DNA of 64,000 nt, from positions 11,552,825 to 11,616,824 of the forward strand of contig CM037841.1 in NCBI GenBank assembly GCA_021234535.1, read 5' to 3'. How positions within the stretch are numbered: position 1 is the first letter of the stretch; each line of letters opens with the position of its first letter. Shown one piece after another: positions 52,601-64,000 of the stretch. The notes beneath the pieces are model-generated. The model saw only the letters and a program-made list of their open reading frames with translations. It was not told where the DNA came from and did no database searches. Origin of the DNA: Stichopus chloronotus. Lineage: Eukaryota > Echinodermata > Holothuroidea > Aspidochirotida > Stichopodidae. The position numbers and the translations under genes were made by a program.

Positions 52601-55451
52601 ATGTCCGAACCACTTGAAATCTACGCTAAATCTCAACTTTCCTCTAAGTTGAAAAATGTTATTGTATCGGATGAAAACAGATAGTTCCATCAGAAAGTAA
52701 TCATTGATATTGTTTCAAAATTAAATTGTTATGTAAAATGTTGCACATGTCAGAGTAAATTGTATTGCACACATTTTCAAAGTTGAAATGTCCCTAAAAA
52801 TCTTGTGGAAAGAACCAGGTATGATCGTGCGCAACCTTTCAAAATTTTAAGTAATCATATCCTAACGTGGTGGGTGTATATCAAGTAACCTTGGCAATTC
52901 ATATTTCCCTATTACAGGGAACAAACAACTTTTTGTTGTAGGCTTCAGAGTTTTTCAAGACACTTTTAACATGTTTTTTGGGGGGGTTTTGTTCATTGAT
53001 CCTAGTCACTTTAAAACGTTTGGATTAAAGAGTAACATAGGATAATGGTGGTTTTGTGGAGGGATATGCATTCATCTTTGTATTTCTATGGGTTGTGACA
53101 TGTCCACTATCTGTAATTTTGCAGATGGTTTGCATATGCAGGCTGAAGGCAGGTCTAAGCTTATGCTTTCTAATTGACATTGAACGTAGCAAAGGAGGTA
53201 AAAGTAGAATCTTCTGGAAATATGTGCAAACGTTGTTTATGTCACTTGATAAAATATTGATCATGAGTAAGAAGTAAGGGTATTTATTTAAAAGAATAGT
53301 AATTTACTCCAATCTTTTGTAAAGATGGATGGAGCATTTAAGATAAACATTTGAATGGACTTATCTACCAGTTATTTTCAGGGGTAACTATTTAGGAAAC
53401 CATGTGTATGATCTGTACGATACTGTGATGGAAAAAAGCATGGTATGTACAAGATAAACCCTGAAGTAAAGTCGTAGAGCAGTATGTCACAATGATATAT
53501 TTTGAAAATGTTTCAATGGTCTTGGTTCTTCAGTGTATGCCATGCGCTGCGTACATTGCTCACACTGTATGCCTCATTCAATTCCAACATGATATAAGTA
53601 TCTTGGTGTCTGCTGGGTAGCTGACACATGTTGACATGTTTTGGTTAATGTAACTCGCTTACACTACTGCGACCTCTTTGTACGCTGCGTCAATATATCT
53701 GGTATACCTGGGTATGGAATAGTCTGTGATTGGGGGTTACAGAAAATTCCAAGTCACATGCTCCATGTTGCATACACGAAAGCTGCGTACTTTGCTGGGC
53801 ATATCGCGCACAAGTTAGCATTTTACTAAAAATAAAAAGAGAAAGTTGGCGACAATGAAAGATTAACACTAGGTAACAATATTTATAAGATGTAAAAACA
53901 AAGTGAGAGAATGAGGAACATTCCAAAATACTGTCTACCTACCTGGATAAACAGTTTTAAGGCCAATATCCCTAATAAATACATATACTGTACTTGCCAT
54001 TACATAAGGTAACTGAAAACAACAAAAAGATGAGGGGAATACAAGCACTTTTTCATCTTGTTACTGCAAGTACGAAACATGCTTTTTGGTAAAAAAAATT
54101 TAAAGTTAAACCTTTCCCATAATTCACACCAATGAGAAACCTCAGTGATCAAACGTGAGAAAAAAAAATAGCTAAATAAGGCTTTTACCCACAGTTTGGA
54201 GCCCTTCTACCTACAAGCTCTGATTCTGCACTGTGTTCTCCTGCTTCCAAGCCAACCAGCACACCTGTCCTATTAATGTCGCATATCTCTGTTACAAGTA
54301 CATACCTGTACAGGCTCTTTTCCTGTATATGGAAGTATGCACAAGATTCTGATCGGCATACCATTCCAACTTTTCAATGATGGGTGAAAACATTTTCGGA
54401 TGCTGTAAAAGGGATTTTTCTATTATTTGGTCCTTTGCAGAGTTTTTGTAGGGTGGAAGTAAAAGTTCCATGTTTCTGTTCTGTCTTCTTTTTTTTTGTA
54501 ACAATCTGACTTTCTTTTTTACTGTCATGCAGATTTCGTGCGAGACGCAAAATTTCCTGGGAAGGAACCTCTCAGCTTCCTGACGTTTTCCAGTCCTGCT
54601 CATTTTGCATAAACCATCATTCTGTTTCCACAACTACTGGTTTTAAATATTTTTTTTAATTGGAAAAAAAAAATGCCTTATTCCCTCTTAAGTGTTTGAA
54701 CAAGTGACATATCAATGAGTGCTATCAGTTATCACATGATAGTTTTCATAGCTCCCATCATTTACCAATCATATCTTTGCTTCTTCTTTCCATTTGCAGT
54801 TCATTTTGTTTCTGGTATCCTCTGACAGACAAACCTACATTTCCATCCTCAGTGATGTCACATGCATATTGCGCACAACATCTGCGACAACCGAAGCTTG
54901 CACACTGCTAAGGATACCTGCACAGTCTGGGATGTTTAGTTTCAGCTTCTGTTGACAAATGTTTCTACTTTTATTAATGTTTGCAATTTTTCAGTTATAT
55001 TGAGAAGTTCTTTTAAACAAACATTTCACAATCACAAATGATTAATGGCAACTTTCACAGTGACTTCTCATAAGACAGTCTGTCCCAACAAGCAAGTGAC
55101 GAAGAGAGAGAGAGAGAGGGCAAAGATAATTTTGATAATGATGAAGCGTACTTTATCCAGGGTATGGAAAGAACACATACTTCATATAGTGACTGCAGTG
55201 CTGGTATGTACACAACAATTGGTATTTCTATGTGAACAACCCTTAAGTATTTCTTGAATATACACAAACACACACAGACAGCTATGCCATGTAACATCCA
55301 GTCCCTTTACGTACATTTTTCAACAAATGTCTCCCCAGGAGATTCCTTTCGAAGATAACTATTGTTTTTTTTATAAATAAAATATTTTTACAAGTAAATT
55401 ATTGTTCCCATAAATTCATGAGAAACACACTAAAAATGATGCAGTATCTCA

Positions 55452-55604
<153 letters not shown>

Positions 55605-55707
55605 TCAAACAATGTGTACAGTTGTAGTAACAAACAAGCATCTTATCAGCATTTGATGAAACCACAAATCAAAAACTGGGCAGAAAGTTTCATCCCCTCC
55701 CCCTAGT

Positions 55708-55961
55708 CTCCCAAAATGAAGTGCTTGAACATACATAGTGATTCCCCAGAACTTCCTGGTGTGGCTATTCAGGAGTGACTATACTTACCCCTTGCCTCAC
55801 TAATACATACATTTGACCCCATGTTCAAATCGTCCTTGAAACCAATTCTAGCACCATGCCTCTAAGGCCTAGCACGCCCTTGTGGGGTCTATGTACTGTA
55901 GGCTGTTTGACCCCCTCCCTAGCCTCCCAAAATGAAGTGCTTGAACATACATAGTGATTCC
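55708..55961. repeat. Perfect 38-bp direct repeats flanking a foldback-family half element
   Basis: 55708-55745 and 55924-55961 are identical over 38 bp, starting CTCCCAAAATGAAGTGCTTG. They are 216 bp apart. Between them lies one arm of the foldback family. The identity suggests a recent local duplication. Confidence 0.9.
55743..55882. mobile_element. Foldback element family, single-arm copy
   Basis: This copy carries CTTCCTGGTGTGGCTATTC, then GTGACTATACTTACCCCTTG and CAATTCTAGCACC up to GCACGCCCTTG. It matches the left arm at 58161-58314. The inverted arm is missing. Confidence 0.75.
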
Positions 55962-57837
55962 TTGTCTAGAGGGCCACCCCTATGTAGACTAGTTAGTACA
56001 CTTGCCACTCCATGTAAGTCCAACCTTTTACGTGGTCCCGTGCTGAACATAAATGTTCAGGCCACTTTAATAACACATACGTACTACACATAGAACATTT
56101 AAAGAAACACAGAATCACATACTTGTTATCAGAACTACAGGCTGCTACTGTACATTGTATGCAATAAGGATCCAAAGCCCAGGTTTTGTGTTTGTGTGAT
56201 GGAAAGTGCACTGAAGTTAAAGGCCCTTTCCTCCCAAAGAGCCAGAATTCTGCAGCACTTGTCAGCCCCCCCCCTCCCCCATAATGTTTTGTGAAACACA
56301 GTCAAGGGCCACCTACAAGAATATGAGACCCGGGGGCCATGGAATTCTCTGGTGTATATATATTGAGCAATTCACTTGTGTATATACAGAGATAAGTGTC
56401 TTTAAAAGAACTGTAAAACTTGCTCTTCAGAGACAGAAAAGACAAACTTAGGATTTTTATTAGGAGAGGTGGCAGACTACATAGAGATGACTTTAAGGTT
56501 ACCGCTAAAAAAAGGTTACTGCTAAAAAAAAAAAAAACCACGGCATAGCTCTTTCTTTGAAGCTTACGAGGAACTCATTAAAGAGACACATGGAGTTCTT
56601 TCATGAAACTAAATTTTCCCTTTTCCTAAACCCGCCAAGTTTCCTTGACATACTAATGACAAAATGGTAAAACAAAGAGAATCCCCATATCTTACATTCA
56701 AAGAACAGTATTAAAGGAACAGTACGAACAACAGTAAATAACCATACAATTTGGTTTTTGAAATTCATGACCAGACACATTCACATTAGTGCCATACGCA
56801 GCCAGTACAAGTCAGGGATCAAAAACTTAAAACAGTTTTCATAACCATTGGAATTGAAACTTGACTAATAAGACTGATTAACATGAGCCACTTTATGGTG
56901 CATTACCTGGACAAAGCCTGCACCCAATGTGCAAATGGTTCACAAACATTCAGGGCCTGTGAATCAGCAGTCATAATCAGCAACATTTAGCCTTTTACTG
57001 CTGGGACCAAAGACTTTTTGTTACATGTGAGATTGCTTGTGCAATGTGTGAATCACAGAGCTGATCTCCATCATATGACATTTAAAATTCATCACAAAGT
57101 ATGGACCATCAAAAGAAGTTCAATTAACTTCCTATTTAATTGAAATGTATGATAAATTACCAGATGGTCAGGACTGGAATGCATGACCTCTGAATAACTT
57201 AAATTTCCATGACAACCAATTTAAGATCATACATGCTCCTGGCGATTGTTCCATGTGCCGATTTTGAACTTCATTACCAAACTTTTCCTTACCAGAATGC
57301 AACATGCATGAAATGTATTTTCTTTGTAGTGAAACTGATTCTCTGAGTCTAACAGTTCTGAAGTTTATTGCCTGTTGTCCCTTTAATTAAAATACCTACA
57401 TCAACAACTTGTAAAAACCTCTTCACTATAAACGATATTGTTTCGTCAAAGTTACTGGTACATTGATGTTTTTTCCCTCTACTATGCATACTCTGTACAA
57501 GCAGCAACTTGTTTCGATGTGAAAATGTTGAAGTAAATGTTTACAGATTATTCCACAAAGGTAGAGTGCTAAAATATCACGAACTGCATCAGGGGAATAA
57601 ACGGTGCTTAAACCAGAGTATGCTGGCAGATTGTAATGCATTGATCTGTTTAAGTTCGAAGTGTGTTTAAAGGTTGATTGGTTTAATACAGTGTGTGAAA
57701 GACTTAACACCAAAGTGATATATTACTTTGTTGCTCTGTCTTGTATAGGCCTTAGTACTTGTTTGTGATAACTGCCTGCAAACATGAGGGAGATCCTGGA
57801 GATTGCTTGATTTTATGCTAGGCAAGATAATGCCATG

Positions 57838-58010
57838 TGATCTATTGTTCAGGTACTATAATGTGATGTGTAATGTATTATGTGATGTGATGCAATGCAT
57901 TGTGCAATTAAAGGATATGTGAAGTGAAGAATGTGATGTGACACAATGTGAGGGAATGAAGTATAATGGAACATGATGAAGTACATAAATGTGATTAATG
58001 TGATGGTGTC
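57838..58010. repeat. Degenerate ATGTGATG simple repeat
   Basis: Irregular repetition of AATGTGATG and related words over about 170 bp, interspersed with AATGAAG. It is a cryptic simple repeat with no frame or structure of note. Confidence 0.7.
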
Positions 58011-58160
58011 CCGGTGAAATTCTATACATCACATTTCGGACATTTTTCTGAACTTACACCAGAATGCAAGAACACATGGTAGTTTTGATGATATAACTGG
58101 ACTTCTAATCTTATGCTTTGTAGAGCAATGCACAGTTAATCTCAATGTTAACTAATATGT

Positions 58161-58661
58161 TCCCCACAACTTCCTGGTGTGGATATTCACAAGTGACTAC
58201 TTTACTTACCCATTGCCCCACTAATACATACATTTGACCCTATGCTCAAATTGTCCCCGAAACCAATTCTAGCACCGAGCCCTCTGTGGCCTAGCCCGCC
58301 CTTGTTTGCCTTTCACTTGAGTACCGCTAACGCTATTTTGTAAAGCTCCGCTGTTTCTGCAAGGGGTAAGTATATGTCTACCATGTGAAATAGCAAAAAT
58401 CTTCCTGATTGTGATGGCCTTTGTGAGATTACTGTCTATAATACACATAAGCCAATTATGAGGTATGTAGATGCTTCCTTCTTGAAGTACTTAGAACTGT
58501 TTTTTCTAACTTTGCCGCAACACGTTGATACAGCACTGGAGCGAAAGGCAAACGAGGGCGAGCTAGGCCTTAGAGGGCGTGGTGTCAGAATTGACTTCAA
58601 GGTCAGTTTGAGCAAAGGTCAAGTGATGCAGTAGTGTGGCAAGGGGTAAGTATATGTCTAC
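58161..58661. mobile_element. Foldback element with ~120-bp inverted arms
   Basis: The left arm 58193-58314 and right arm 58543-58661 are inverted copies of each other, about 75% alike by eye. The shared text includes CTTACCC.TTGCC, TTTGACC, CAATTCT, GCCCTCT..GGCCTAG and TTTGCCTTTC. The spacer of about 230 bp holds another GCAAGGGGTAAGTATATGTC near 58361. A conserved leader (CTTCCTGGTGTGGATATTCA) precedes the left arm, as in the other copies. No coding frame. Confidence 0.8.
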
Positions 58662-58839
58662 GATGTAAATTGACCCCTTTATGACCTTTAAACTATATAC
58701 TGATAACACAAAAGAGTGTCATAATTCAATGCATTCACTGCCATACCAGATACGTCAGTCAAAGCTCTTTTGGAAGACATACTGTTTACAAAGTATTCCC
58801 CATACAACTTTAAGTGGTGACTGATAGAAAATTGACCTC

Positions 58840-59340
58840 TACTCACACAGTTTTCTGTTTCTCCTGCAGAATTCAAATGAACTTTCACCTCCACCCTAAA
58901 CAATAACTTCTTCTTGTACTTGATTTAAATAAGAACTCAGTCCAAGTTTCCCTTCTCTGGACAATGTCCTTCAAGGATTTCCCCAAAACTTCTCACTCTG
59001 TTGACCTAAATGACCTTTGATCTCTACCCATATGAGACTTCCTGTACCCAATGTAGTAAACCTATTGCACATAGTAAATATGGATGCAGTTCCCATCTTG
59101 AGATACAGTACCATGTTTAAAAACAGGGAATCACAAACGTACAGACAGGCATACACACACACACATTCCAGCAAGATTATGAAAGGTGCTTATCTTCATT
59201 GAAAGCAAGAATAACAGCCAGGATTCTTGAAACAGCTCCGTGATGCTACATATTTCACTCTGTTCACCAGAAAAAAAAAAATAAGCAAAAAAATAAGCAC
59301 TGATGCTTTCCTTGCCATTGATTCTTATTCTTGGCATCTA
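58840..59340 (+). repeat. TGACCT half-site repeat, copy D (diverged)
   Basis: This is a degenerate copy with TTGACCTAAATGACCTTTGA near 59002, CTTGAGATACAGTACCATG near 59098, a CA-rich stretch near 59150 and a decayed terminal GATTC region. It has the same orientation as the other three copies. Confidence 0.65.
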
Positions 59341-59634
59341 ACAACAAAACAAATATTTGACTCACTTTAATAAGGGTATTGCAAAGAACAATTATTCTGA
59401 CAGGGACAACTTCTTTCTTTTTTAGTGGCAACAGTTAATGCACAAAAGCAGTACAATTTACAAGAAAGTGAAATCTCACATCTTAAAAATTAAAGGTGGT
59501 CCCCGCTATTTTATTGGGGCACCAAGTTTTATAGTCTCTGAGAAACTCAATGACAAATCTAGGAGAGAACTATCCATGCTGAAAACTTCAATACTGGCGT
59601 AAGCAGTAGAATGCCTGTGCTTACAACGGCGTAA

Positions 59635-60215
59635 CAAGAAATTCAAAGGACTCTGCAATTCCTTGCCAATATTCATGAAGAACACAGGACAACATGTACA
59701 TACCAATTTTGAAATTCAAACATCTTATACTTCAATATAGAGCATGTCTACACCAAACTCTTTTGACCACTGTATGCGCTAAGCAGCATATGTTGTCACA
59801 ACTTGACCTATGATGACCTCAAATAAAATTTGACCTCCACCAAAATCACTATGACCAACCCATTCACACTAAGTATGAAATTAGTCAAGATTACCCTTCT
59901 TGAGATACTGTGTTTACAAGGTCTCACATTTTGACCTCTGATGACCTCAAATGACATTTGACCTCTACCCAAAAGGATAGGGATCACCTACTTAGTATGA
60001 CCAACCAACACACATAGTAATGATTAGTCAAGATCACCATTCTTGAGATACTGTCTTTAAAAGATTTTCAGTTTGACCTCTGTTGACCTCAAATGACCTT
60101 TGACCTTCACCAAACACAATAGGGAACATCTACTCACTATGACTAACCCACACACTATGTATGACATTAGTCACGATTACCCTTCTTGAGATATTGTTTA
60201 CAAGGTTTTCACATT
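59635..60215 (+). repeat. TGACCT half-site repeat, copy B (about three units)
   Basis: It starts with the same 5' block as the copy at 29955 (CAAAGGACTCTGCAATTCC, then TTGCCAATATTCATGAAGAA). Three units follow. The best preserved has four perfect TGACCT words at 60074, 60084, 60094 and 60101. It lacks the terminal hairpin. It is tandem with the diverged copy at 58840. Confidence 0.88.
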
Positions 60216-62946
60216 TCGACACATTTGTGAAAGTAGAAGTCAAAGACAGTAGCAAGAGCAAGATGATTGCTAAAAGCAGGAGTAAAAAAGCACCCCCACT
60301 GACTGGTCGAGTTCACTTTAAATACACTGACAATTTACGGATTCCCTCTGATGGTAACAAAGGTGAAAGTACATGTTTCAAAATAACTACAAGGATTTCA
60401 AATAATATGTGACATGAATTACAATTCTATGCACTACAACACATTTCTCCTTGGAAATAATCAACAACAGGATGAATCTTTTCTCTTTTCCACTCTTCAT
60501 GAAAAATAAATCAAGAAAGTGCATAACATATGTTATAAAAAAAAAGTTCAGCACCTCTTCTTTGCCATTTGTGCCATTCTCTCACCATCTGTTATGCTTA
60601 CAAAGGACATAAAAAGGAAAAAGGAAAAAAAGAAGAAATATAAAAGAAAAGGATATACAAAAGAAAGACCTAACACAATAAAAAAGTCAATACTGAAGTA
60701 CAGCAGCAAGTTTTGGAATAGATTCATTGAACGCCTTCGTTCTGTAGAGCACTTTTCATTTAAAGAGTTGAATTGACCTTCACTGAATACGAAAATTGTT
60801 AAATGCTGTGTCAAAGATTTTCTTGTCAATCTCACAGTCATATTTGTTGGTATACATTTCTTTTTTTCTATGGAAAATGCAGCATTGTGGGAGAAATTCA
60901 GTGCAAAGTTGTACCATCTTTTGGTTGTTTCAACCCCAAAATATTGCCTGCATTTGACAATTAAGATGGCTGAATGTGACTGCTGCCATACAAGCTGTAG
61001 CTACGCTGAAAGAGAAAAATTATGCAGGCATGATATCGCTAACCAGTCCACACAGGCATTTGCTTAATTGGATCGAAATGTACTATCAGTTTTGTTGATA
61101 TCAATTTTCTGATGAAACTTTTCACATTTGAGGATTGCTACTGGATATTTCAGTGTGGATAGGCTCAATTTACCACAGACGGAAACTCCACCAAAGCTAC
61201 GAGCCAAGATACCTTCCACCAACTACCCTGTCAACAGTGGAGCACAACCCATCATACAAAAATGAGAGAAAATGGAAGAGGAATGTTCTTGCAGGGAAAC
61301 AGAAGCTAACCTTAGCAATGCTTACGAAAACTCAAAGAACCCTAAAGGGATCTAGAATACTGGCTCTTCCCTGACCCTATTCCCACTTCACTCTCTGCTC
61401 GATGTCCTACAGTATTTCTCTCATCATACTGTATGTAATCATTTTCAAAAGAATACACTCTCTTGACAAAACTTTTACCTCTGATGCTTGGATAAAAATC
61501 TGGTCATTGCAACCAAAGAGCATTTGTTCTTTAACTTGCAATTTGAAACATAAACTGGCTTTTGAAAACATGTGTGTTCACACACATGCAGACATGATAC
61601 CAGACATCACAGTCATTTCCAATGCCCTTCTTGGAAAGTTGCCTGCATGGCTTTCGACCTGTGCCAATTACTTTTTCACATGAAAACCACCACTACTGTA
61701 CTACAGCTACTGTGCCAAATGTTAGGAGTATGAGACATGTGGGTTATAGTGTATTGTATTGGTTAATTCAGAGTATATATGATGCACTACAGAATATTAT
61801 TGAGCAAATTTGTTCTGTTGACAACACACACTAGTAACAGGAGGACCAATGCCCAGGTGACCTGTACTGTTGGCTGCCTACCTAAACCATACCCGTAAGA
61901 CTGATTATGTGGTGGTGACATAAAACCATACAGTGATAAACACTGACACAATCTGTATTACATTTGAACACACCAACATACTGCAAACAGGGTTATCATC
62001 AATTCCTGACATTGCTGGCAGCTCAACTGATGCTTTTGAGAGCTGTACAGCACAGTTCTTGCAGGGGCAGCACCATAAATTACGTACTTGGTATTGCTGA
62101 AAGAGGTAAGAGACTGACTGCAAGTAGCTGACAACATAGCAAACTGATAACAATTGTCTCACTTGGGCTTGTTTCCACACTCTCATGTTGAAGCACCATA
62201 AACAATGCAAAATGGGACTTGAAAGACCCTCTCTGAGGTCGAGATTCCTAATTTCTGCCGTTTAAGGTTATGATCAGAAATGCAGGTAGCACTAATGGTA
62301 GGCTTCAGAGAGTTTTGAGAGATAAAACTGCTGGTATTTATCTCCCAAGTTTGCAAGTATTTGTCTCATAGATCTGCTAAACAAATTTAGCAAACCACAT
62401 CTACAGAGGAGGCGATGCAGTTTTGAAACTTGATGCATCACACCTTCACATGACTCTCAATAACAGACTGCACTGACTGCATAAAGCTGTCGGGACAAAC
62501 AAATTTGCTGAGATAACTAGTATACCCAGTATACCTAGAGCTTCCACTATGGGGCACCCAGGATTTTGGACAAGGGAAGACAAGAAATGTGAAAGCTAAG
62601 TGGAAGGCCTTGGGTGTCTCGTTTGCCTGGGTATTTCCCTTTTTTTTGCCTACATTGGGTGGCACATGCCCCCTGCCCCCACCTTGTATGCTTATAGGTA
62701 CACAGCCCAGAATTTATGACCCATTGCAAACACGAATATGTTTGGGTCTGCACATGCAGCAGAATCTGTCACTGGTAACATTATGGAAACAATGTCGACA
62801 ATGTCGATGCCCTTTTAAGGAATACTTTTGCAGTGCCACTTTTAAAGCTTACTTTAAAACCCTGTATACATACAGACATACAAAAGTGCACATACATGCA
62901 TCATGTACAGCATACAGTCATGCCATCATTACTGTTATCATCACCA

Positions 62947-62962
62947 CCCCCCCCCCCCCCCC
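62947..62962. repeat. C16 homopolymer
   Basis: An uninterrupted run of sixteen C on the plus strand. Shorter mononucleotide C or G runs are at 3393-3404 and 20425-20435, the latter adjoining a GRK splice acceptor. Confidence 0.95.
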
Positions 62963-64000
62963 GATATCAGCTTTAATCATAGAAACGATAATATCCAGAC
63001 TCTGGGCAATGCATTTGCCAGAATATGGCTAATTAAATTTGGATCCTCTCATTAAGCATGACACTGAAGATAGATTGGATGTCCCCTAAACCTGTGTCGG
63101 TGAAATGCTACATTTAACAAGGTGAAACGCTAACTGTAAATGTCTTTCAAAGATATACAGTTAGTATCTAGGGTGGTTGGCAGGCAGTGTTAACACTGAT
63201 AGTTAATTGTACACAGAAGCTGTGCTGATATAGTTCACAGTGGTGCATATACTTACATAGAGTACTCTTCTATTAAAGCACCTTACCTTACGAACCGTGA
63301 AACTGCAAGTTTCTGCTTACCATAATACGAACATTTGCTAACATTTCTGTGCCCAAAAGAGCTCAGTATTCTTTGCATGTATCCTTCGAGGATACATTTC
63401 GTTCTGATTACTCATGCTCCTGTTGCTGTCAGTATCACAAACAGACCTTTTGGGAATCTCATATCCATCATCTAAATGTGCTTTTATTTCCTTTCCTTGC
63501 TTCAGACATTACGCTTAAATTAGAAACGTTACAATGGACACGTGCAGAACTACCTTTACAAGCATAATGATAGTCCACATCTGCTGTTCTAATAAACATA
63601 GTTCTCCCTTAAAGGGTTGCCGAAGATATGATACAAGAATAAGGGCAGTAATGTGTGAAACATCAAAGGTAAGGTGACTGGACTACTTTTAGAGTAACAC
63701 ACAGGTTAGCACTGAACTATAGATGAAGGTCCCAAAATACATCTCCGACAGTGAAAGCATACAATACTAAATCTTAATGGCACCACTTCACATGTGGACA
63801 CTAGTAAGATTACATTAATGGGGGACTACCATACATTAGACTTTGTCTACTTTGTACTTCAATAAACATGCCTAAAGAGCTAAACACCCAGAAATCATTT
63901 CTACACAACATTTTTGACTATTATCCAGGCCCTCAAGAACAGTTATTTTATGGATGATAAAGGACCACACAAGTGTGGAGGGAGACAGCCGTTAAGGCTA

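Noticed and set aside
62589..63032. 147-codon plus frame.
   Set aside because: It runs through the C16 homopolymer and simple repeats, and its composition is not protein-like.

Overview
The window is eukaryotic, AT-rich (by eye) and mostly non-coding. It is dominated by one large, intron-rich gene on the minus strand, which encodes a G-protein-coupled receptor kinase of the GRK4/5/6 subfamily. Ten coding exons with canonical GT/AG borders and matching phases lie between 55545 and 10046. Joined in order they give 410 codons without a stop, from the last part of the RGS-homology region through the whole AGC kinase domain to the C-terminal membrane-binding helix. The 5' exons (start codon, N-terminal helix, most of the RGS-homology domain) were not found and probably lie beyond base 64000. 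The last coding exon is unresolved; two short phase-0 candidates are given at 8740-8859 and 8569-8592.

Layout along the plus strand: 1-8568 is the 3' flank or 3' UTR, with a 33-bp minisatellite. 8569-29396 holds the C-terminal tail and the kinase core, in compact exons with 0.4-5.5 kb introns. 29397-44941 is a 15.5 kb intron. 44942-45005 encodes the glycine-rich loop. 45006-55452 is a 10.4 kb intron. 55453-55545 is the last RGS-region exon. 55546-64000 is at least 8.4 kb of further intron. No second gene could be recognised. Most other open frames are short and look accidental; three exon-like frames in the introns are listed as findings.

The non-coding part is rich in mobile and repetitive DNA. 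It includes a 275-bp hAT-type element with an 8-bp target duplication, a 1.3 kb element with perfect 20-bp terminal inverted repeats, a 222-bp element with a 5-bp target duplication, a foldback family with at least three copies, four co-oriented copies of a repeat built from TGACCT half-sites, two minisatellites, and an intronic hairpin with a perfect 24-bp stem.

The host is most likely a marine invertebrate. The composition, the single GRK4/5/6-type gene and the style of the repeats suggest a deuterostome, perhaps an echinoderm. This is inference; no species-diagnostic sequence was seen.
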